This document shows, piece by piece, positions 59,744-64,000 of a stretch of 64,000 bases of DNA. Origin of the DNA: Nocardioides luteus (lineage in GTDB: Bacteria > Actinomycetota > Actinomycetes > Propionibacteriales > Nocardioidaceae). The DNA is taken from the NCBI RefSeq assembly GCF_015752315.1, contig NZ_JADOVJ010000001.1, positions 1,852,501 through 1,916,500 on the forward strand, given 5' to 3'. The notes below the pieces were generated by a model. That model was not told where the DNA came from. It saw nothing but the letters and a program-made list of their open reading frames with translations, and did no database searches. Within the stretch, counting starts at the first letter, position 1; every line of letters starts with the position of its first letter. The translations under genes were made by a program, and so were the position numbers.

Positions 59744-62401
59744 GTGCATGGCGGGGTGAAGTTCTACACCGGGCGTGCGGTGGACGCGCGCCGGTATGTC
59801 GAGGCGGACAGCTTCGGTGCTGATGACTACTACCTGGGGGAGGGCTCCGGAGTGGCCGATCGCTACGTGGTCTCCGGTCGCAGGGTCGCGAAGGCGTCGG
59901 CGATGGATGCGGAGATGTATGAGCGCTGGGTTGGCGGCTTCGACGTCACGACGGGGGAGGCGAAGGGGCGGCTGCGCAAGGAGGGGGTGAAGTTCGTCGA
60001 GGTCGCGGTGAACGGGCCGAAGTCGTGGTCGCTGGCTGCGGCAGCGCACCCGGATGTGTCGGTGGCCTACGACGTGGCTCAGCGTCGGGCGGCGGAGCAG
60101 ATCCTGTCTTGGGTCGGTGAGAATGCGACGACACGGGTGGGACCCTTGGGGCGGCAGGTGCAGGTGCCGGTGGAGGAGCTGGAGGCTGCGGTGGTGGCGC
60201 ATCGTACGTCGCGGGCTGGTGATCCGCACTGGCATCTGCATCTCCAGGTCAACGCTCGGGTGTGGGCGCAGGGCAGATGGCGGGGTCTGCATACGGTCGG
60301 GTTTCGGGAGAGCATCGCGGCGATCAATGGGATCGGGCATGCGGCGGTGATGACCGACCCGGGGTTCCGGTCTGCACTGGTCGCGCACGGCTATCACGTG
60401 GATCCGGTCTCTGGGGAGATCGTCGAGCTGGAGGCGTACGGGGAGGCGTTCTCGGCGCGGTCGAAGCAGATCGGGCACAACATGGATCGGTACGAGACCC
60501 AGTGGCGGGGTGAGCATCCAGGGGAAGAGCCGGGTCCGCGGCTGCGGCAGGTCTGGGATCGTCGGGCGTGGGCCGATGAGCGGCCGGACAAAGTGGTCCC
60601 TACCTCGGGGGCAGCGTTGGAGGAGCACTGGTGCAACGAGCTGGCGGAGCTCGGTTTCCGGCCGCCGCGTCACCGGGTCGAACTGTTGAGGCCGTGGCCG
60701 GGGATGCTCGACCGTGACGCGCTGGCGGCGGAGGGGCTGTGCCGGTTGGGTGCTCGTCGGTCGGCGTGGAGTCGGGCCGATGCTCGTGGTGAGGCCGAGC
60801 AGCTGATCGTGGAGAGCGGGCTCGTCGTCGACGCCAGTGTCCGCGCCGAGTTGGCCGAGGATCTGACTGCTCGGATCGTTGCCGGCTCGGTGCCGTTGGT
60901 CGGACGTGAGGACGTCCCGGTCGACGTACGTTCCTTGACGTCGCCTCGGGTGGTCGCGGTCGAGCGGCACCTGGTGCGGCGCTTCGCCGGTAGAGCCGAT
61001 GAGCCTGGACGGCGTGTGGATCTTCGACAGGCTCGGCGCGCGATCGCCGGACTTGGCCGGGATCAGATCGCCGCGGTTGAGCACCTGGCGGGTAGTGAGC
61101 AGTTGGTGGTGATCGAGGGTGCTGCTGGGGCAGGGAAGACGGCCGCGCTTGCGGCCGCCCGGAGGATCCAGCGGTTGCAGGGGCGGGAGATGGTGGTGGT
61201 CTCACCGACCCTGAAGGGCGCCAAGGTCGCTGCCGGTCAGGTCGGCACCTCGGCGTATTCGGTGGCCTGGCTGCTGCGGCAGTATGGGTTCCGGTGGGAC
61301 GACCATGGGCACTGGGAGCGGGTCGAGTCCTCCCCGCACCGGGCTGCCCGGTTGCAGCGTGGGGACCTGCTGGTGGTCGATGAGGCTGGGATGCTCGACC
61401 AGGACAGTGCGGTCGCACTGGTCAAGATCGCCGACCTCACCGGGGCTCGTCTGGCGTTGGTCGGGGACCGGCATCAGTTGCCTGCGGTGGGTCGGGGTGG
61501 CGTACTCGATCTTGCCTGCCGCTACGCCGGTGGTCATGTCGACTTGGATGGGGTGCGGCGTTTCGCCGACCCCGAGTACGCCAGGATCAGCCTGGCTATG
61601 CGGGCAGGGAAGCGGTCTGAAGCGGTCTTCGACCGGTTGATGGCCCGCGGTGAGATCGTCGTGCACGCCTCCGAGGTCGAACAGATCGCCGCGCTCGCTG
61701 ACATCGCAGCCACCGCAGGGGACGAAGAGGTCGCGGTCGTGGCTGACACCCGCGACCAGGTCGCCAGGATCAATGGCCTGGCCCACCGAGAACGTATCGC
61801 TGTGCTTGACCCGAGTGGCCGGTTCATGACCAGGTCGGGGGAGCGGATCGAGGTCGGTGACCGGGTCGCGACCCGCCGCAACGATCCCGATGCCGATGTT
61901 GCCAATCGAGAGACCTGGACCGTACGCCAAGCTGACCGCGACGGCGTCGTCCTCCATGGTGGGGCCGGGCGTCGCCGGGTGTCGTGGGACTACGCCCGAG
62001 AGCATCTCGACCTCGCGTACGCGACCACGGCCTATGGCGTCCAGGGCGAGACCGTCTCGGTCGCCCACGTCGCGGTCGGCACCCACACCACCGCTTCCTC
62101 GGCATACGTCGGGATGACCCGCGGCCGCGATCGCAACGTCGCCCACCTCGTCGCCGACTCTATCGAGGACGCCCGGCGTCAATGGGTCGAGGTCTTCGAC
62201 CGTGACCGCGCCGACCTCGGACCTGCGCACGCTGCTCAGCGTGCCGCTGAGGACATCGAGCGCTACGGATCCGTTGGTCCGAGGCGAAGGGCCGGGCGCC
62301 ATATCGTTCGGCAGGACCGCGGCCGACGAGCTGCAGACGTGCTAGGGCTCGACAGGCCTACGTCGTCAACGCCGTCACCTGGGCCGAGCATCGGCTTCTG
62401 A
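59744..62401 (+). CDS. MobF-family (TrwC/TraA-like) conjugative relaxase-helicase
   Basis: The 885-residue protein has the relaxase domain first. The catalytic Tyr pair lies in GADDYYLGEGSG near residue 30 and the three-His metal motif in DPHWHLHLQVNARV near residue 165. A RecD/TraI-like helicase follows with Walker A EGAAGAGKTAAL near 462 and Walker B LLVVDEAGMLDQ near 545. YATTAYGVQGETVSVAHVAV near 760 and the SSAYVGMTRGRDR motif close the helicase. It nicks plasmid or ICE DNA and unwinds it for conjugation. No coupling protein or secretion genes lie in the window. Confidence 0.92.
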   Translation: MHGGVKFYTGRAVDARRYVEADSFGADDYYLGEGSGVADRYVVSGRRVAKASAMDAEMYERWVGGFDVTTGEAKGRLRKEGVKFVEVAVNGPKSWSLAAAAHPDVSVAYDVAQRRAAEQILSWVGENATTRVGPLGRQVQVPVEELEAAVVAHRTSRAGDPHWHLHLQVNARVWAQGRWRGLHTVGFRESIAAINGIGHAAVMTDPGFRSALVAHGYHVDPVSGEIVELEAYGEAFSARSKQIGHNMDRYETQWRGEHPGEEPGPRLRQVWDRRAWADERPDKVVPTSGAALEEHWCNELAELGFRPPRHRVELLRPWPGMLDRDALAAEGLCRLGARRSAWSRADARGEAEQLIVESGLVVDASVRAELAEDLTARIVAGSVPLVGREDVPVDVRSLTSPRVVAVERHLVRRFAGRADEPGRRVDLRQARRAIAGLGRDQIAAVEHLAGSEQLVVIEGAAGAGKTAALAAARRIQRLQGREMVVVSPTLKGAKVAAGQVGTSAYSVAWLLRQYGFRWDDHGHWERVESSPHRAARLQRGDLLVVDEAGMLDQDSAVALVKIADLTGARLALVGDRHQLPAVGRGGVLDLACRYAGGHVDLDGVRRFADPEYARISLAMRAGKRSEAVFDRLMARGEIVVHASEVEQIAALADIAATAGDEEVAVVADTRDQVARINGLAHRERIAVLDPSGRFMTRSGERIEVGDRVATRRNDPDADVANRETWTVRQADRDGVVLHGGAGRRRVSWDYAREHLDLAYATTAYGVQGETVSVAHVAVGTHTTASSAYVGMTRGRDRNVAHLVADSIEDARRQWVEVFDRDRADLGPAHAAQRAAEDIERYGSVGPRRRAGRHIVRQDRGRRAADVLGLDRPTSSTPSPGPSIGF

Positions 62402-62426
62402 GCAGCTGCAGTGCCGCACGTGAGGC

Positions 62427-63347
62427 TCAGTCGGCGTGAGTCCAAGCGCGGGTGCCTGCGTGCCACGTGGACTCCGACACCGAGCCGGTCAACGCTGGAT
62501 CGACGAACGCCCCGACCAGTCCGATCGCGTGGTCAACGGTCCGGTAGTCGGCGCAGTAGGGCACGTTCTTGGCCATCTTGGCATAGGCAGGTCCCCAGCT
62601 GCTCGGGACGACGAACCTGTTGATCGGTTCCATCTGGCGCAGTCGTGTCTCGTGGGCGATGGCGGTCTGCAAGGCGCTGCCGGAGACGTCTTGGGTGGTC
62701 GCGAGGACGACGAGATCGACGAGGTCCTTCTCCCGACTGGACGGTCGGCCGTGGTAGTCGGCCATCGTGGCGCAGACCTTGTCGGCGATCTGGTCGACGA
62801 CCGGATAGAGCCGATAGGGATGGCTGGTCAGCCGCGGCAGCGCGAGCCCGCTGGCGGGGGTCGCGGAGGTGACGGGTGCAGTGACACCCACCCCGACAGC
62901 GAGGTCGATGTTGACCTGCGTCTTCTTCTGAGCTCCGATGTAGACGTCGAAGGAGACGCGGTAGCCATCGGTGTAGGGCTGCTCCTCGCCGCCGATCGAG
63001 GCCTGATGGCCGGTGTAGACGAAGCGGAAGTGGTCACCCAGGTCGACGCTGGCGAGTCGGCGAAGGTCGTCGAGAGCCTGGTCGAGGGTGAAGCCCTCAC
63101 GGTAGAGATCGATGTCCAGCGTCGAGCGGGTGGACGGCACGCGAGCGAGCATCCCGGTTCCACCCTTGAGGATCCATTCGGACTCCTCTCCTTCGGAGAA
63201 GACCCGGCTGAGGAAGCGACGGAAGTGTTCGATCCGAATCCGCTCGTTGATGGTCAACGAAGGATCGGCAGCCGAGGCTGCACGCGCAGCGTCCTTGATT
63301 GCTGCTTCGACGCCGGCGGATGCGGCGTACGGCTTGGGGTCAGCCAA
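62427..63347 (-). CDS. AbiEii-type nucleotidyltransferase toxin
   Basis: The 306-residue protein has the nucleotidyltransferase motif LKGGTGMLARVPSTRSTLDIDLYREG near residue 60: GG, then Asp-x-Asp. The later VNIDLAVG and KDLVDLVVL segments fit the AbiEii/AbiGii family. AbiEii toxins transfer nucleotides to tRNA and stop growth. The TTG start at 63347 overlaps the antitoxin stop region by eight bases. It is transcribed toward the relaxase gene and ends 25 bp from it. Confidence 0.85.
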   Translation of the reverse strand: MADPKPYAASAGVEAAIKDAARAASAADPSLTINERIRIEHFRRFLSRVFSEGEESEWILKGGTGMLARVPSTRSTLDIDLYREGFTLDQALDDLRRLASVDLGDHFRFVYTGHQASIGGEEQPYTDGYRVSFDVYIGAQKKTQVNIDLAVGVGVTAPVTSATPASGLALPRLTSHPYRLYPVVDQIADKVCATMADYHGRPSSREKDLVDLVVLATTQDVSGSALQTAIAHETRLRQMEPINRFVVPSSWGPAYAKMAKNVPYCADYRTVDHAIGLVGAFVDPALTGSVSESTWHAGTRAWTHAD

Positions 63348-64000
63348 CGTTCTCGACCTTCCTCGCGACCTCTGCCAGGGTCGCGTACGTCGGGGACTTT
63401 GCGAGCCGGCGAGCGAGTGAGTCGGGATCCAGTCCGGCGCTCGTCAGAAGGCGTTCGACGAGGCCGTTGCCGTCACCGCTGCGGATGCCGTTGCGGGCTG
63501 CCAGCGGCGCGAGCATGTCGGCTAGCACCGTGGTGTCGAGCGCCGCCTTGTTGACGGCGTCCCGAAGGACATCGGCGACCAGGCTGAGATCGGTCCGCGC
63601 CTCGACGAGGTCCGCGACCGTCCGCTCGACTGTGGTCACCGGCAGTCCTTGGGCGATGGCGACCTCATTTTCCGTCAGGGATCGTTGGCGGTAGTGGATC
63701 TCGGCCCGTTGGGTCTGTCGGCGCTGTCTGGTGGTGAACTCGTGCCGGTCAGCAGGGATGTCACCCAGCCCGTGGAGGCGAGCAGCCGAGGCGCCGGAGA
63801 CGGTCACTCCGGCGGCACCGTCCCTGAGGCGATCGCTTGCGAATCGCGCAGGCTCGGTGCTCAGCCACGCGGCGCGCAGGTCCTCGAACTCGTCGCTCGG
63901 CGCGCCAGCATTCCGGTAGACACCATGGGCCAGCCGTACGAGGTGACCGGCGGCTGCGAGGCGAGACATCTCGAGCCGCGTGACTCCAAGCGCCCGGGCT
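63340..64000 (-). CDS. AbiEi-type antitoxin/regulator (cut by window edge)
   Basis: The reading frame is open to the right edge; the visible part covers 219 residues. The winged-helix antitoxin motif LEMSRLAAAGHLVRLAHGVYRN lies at the edge. A family domain with VSGASAARLHGLGDIPADRHEF and VTTVERTVADLVEA follows. AbiEi proteins bind the operon promoter and neutralise the toxin without a direct contact. An in-frame ATG at 63969 would cut the helix-turn-helix, so the true start is beyond the window. Confidence 0.85.
   Translation of the reverse strand, partial: ARALGVTRLEMSRLAAAGHLVRLAHGVYRNAGAPSDEFEDLRAAWLSTEPARFASDRLRDGAAGVTVSGASAARLHGLGDIPADRHEFTTRQRRQTQRAEIHYRQRSLTENEVAIAQGLPVTTVERTVADLVEARTDLSLVADVLRDAVNKAALDTTVLADMLAPLAARNGIRSGDGNGLVERLLTSAGLDPDSLARRLAKSPTYATLAEVARKVENVG

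Noticed and set aside
59000..61084. Very long minus-strand frame opposite the relaxase
   Set aside because: The relaxase strand carries all catalytic motifs. The opposite frame is His-, Pro- and Arg-rich shadow sequence.
1..64000. CRISPR arrays, tRNA or rRNA genes
   Set aside because: I saw no regularly spaced direct repeats, no cloverleaf-like sequence with a conserved T-loop, and no rRNA sequence while reading both strands; a dedicated scan was not possible.

Overview
The window is high-GC DNA from an actinomycete. GTG and TTG starts, apparently leaderless promoters, SARP/AfsR, PucR, HxlR and IclR regulators, a mycofactocin-type SDR and a TraA-like MobF relaxase point to Nocardioidaceae/Propionibacteriales, but the genus is an inference. 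There is no rRNA, tRNA or CRISPR array that I can see.

Region 1 (1-19.3 kb) is ordinary accessory chromosome. It holds an SDR fragment, a MEDS-LuxR regulator with an ABM monooxygenase, and a five-gene minus-strand operon (MFS pump, a tiny Ser/Ile/Gly repeat protein, an ABC-2-type membrane protein, two alpha/beta hydrolases). A 1066-residue SARP-ATPase regulator, an MBL-fold/thioesterase/thiolase cluster facing an HxlR regulator, a two-component system behind a 20-bp palindrome, a secreted repeat protein and a mycofactocin-type SDR follow.

Region 2 (19.3-28.7 kb) is a scarred island. It begins with gene debris (possible glutamine synthetase tail, frameshifted dprA). Then come an APC permease, an SDR, an acyl-CoA ligase and a phosphotriesterase-like amidohydrolase. 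A stub of an alr-like gene, a complete IS3-family element, a second decayed transposase and the 3' end of a second phosphotriesterase-like gene close it.

Region 3 (28.7-43.3 kb) is the most interesting part. It is a divergent amine-catabolism locus: glutamine-synthetase-like ligase, class III aminotransferase, class I amidotransferase-type hydrolase, aldehyde dehydrogenase, alanine dehydrogenase, and an operon of ferredoxin reductase, flavodoxin, APC permease, cytochrome P450 and cupin. A TetR regulator sits between the arms. Six copies of one palindrome, consensus ACRCGACTNNAGTCGYGT, lie before the TetR gene, the P450 operon, the ligase, the aminotransferase and, in region 2, the permease and the phosphotriesterase-like gene. 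This defines a candidate TetR regulon. I propose a gamma-glutamylation (Puu-like) pathway in which the usual PuuB oxidase is replaced by a P450 with its own flavodoxin and reductase.

Region 4 (43.3-59.4 kb) holds two further catabolic operons. One carries DUF1989, amidase, Old Yellow Enzyme and polysaccharide-deacetylase-type hydrolase genes joined by 4-nt overlaps, facing a PucR regulator and followed by an NCS1 permease. The other, facing an IclR regulator, carries MmgE/PrpD, an isocitrate-lyase-family lyase, LeuC- and LeuD-like hydratase subunits and a broken MBL-fold gene.

Region 5 (59.4-64 kb) is mobile-element cargo: a MobF relaxase and an AbiE-type toxin-antitoxin pair that runs off the right edge.
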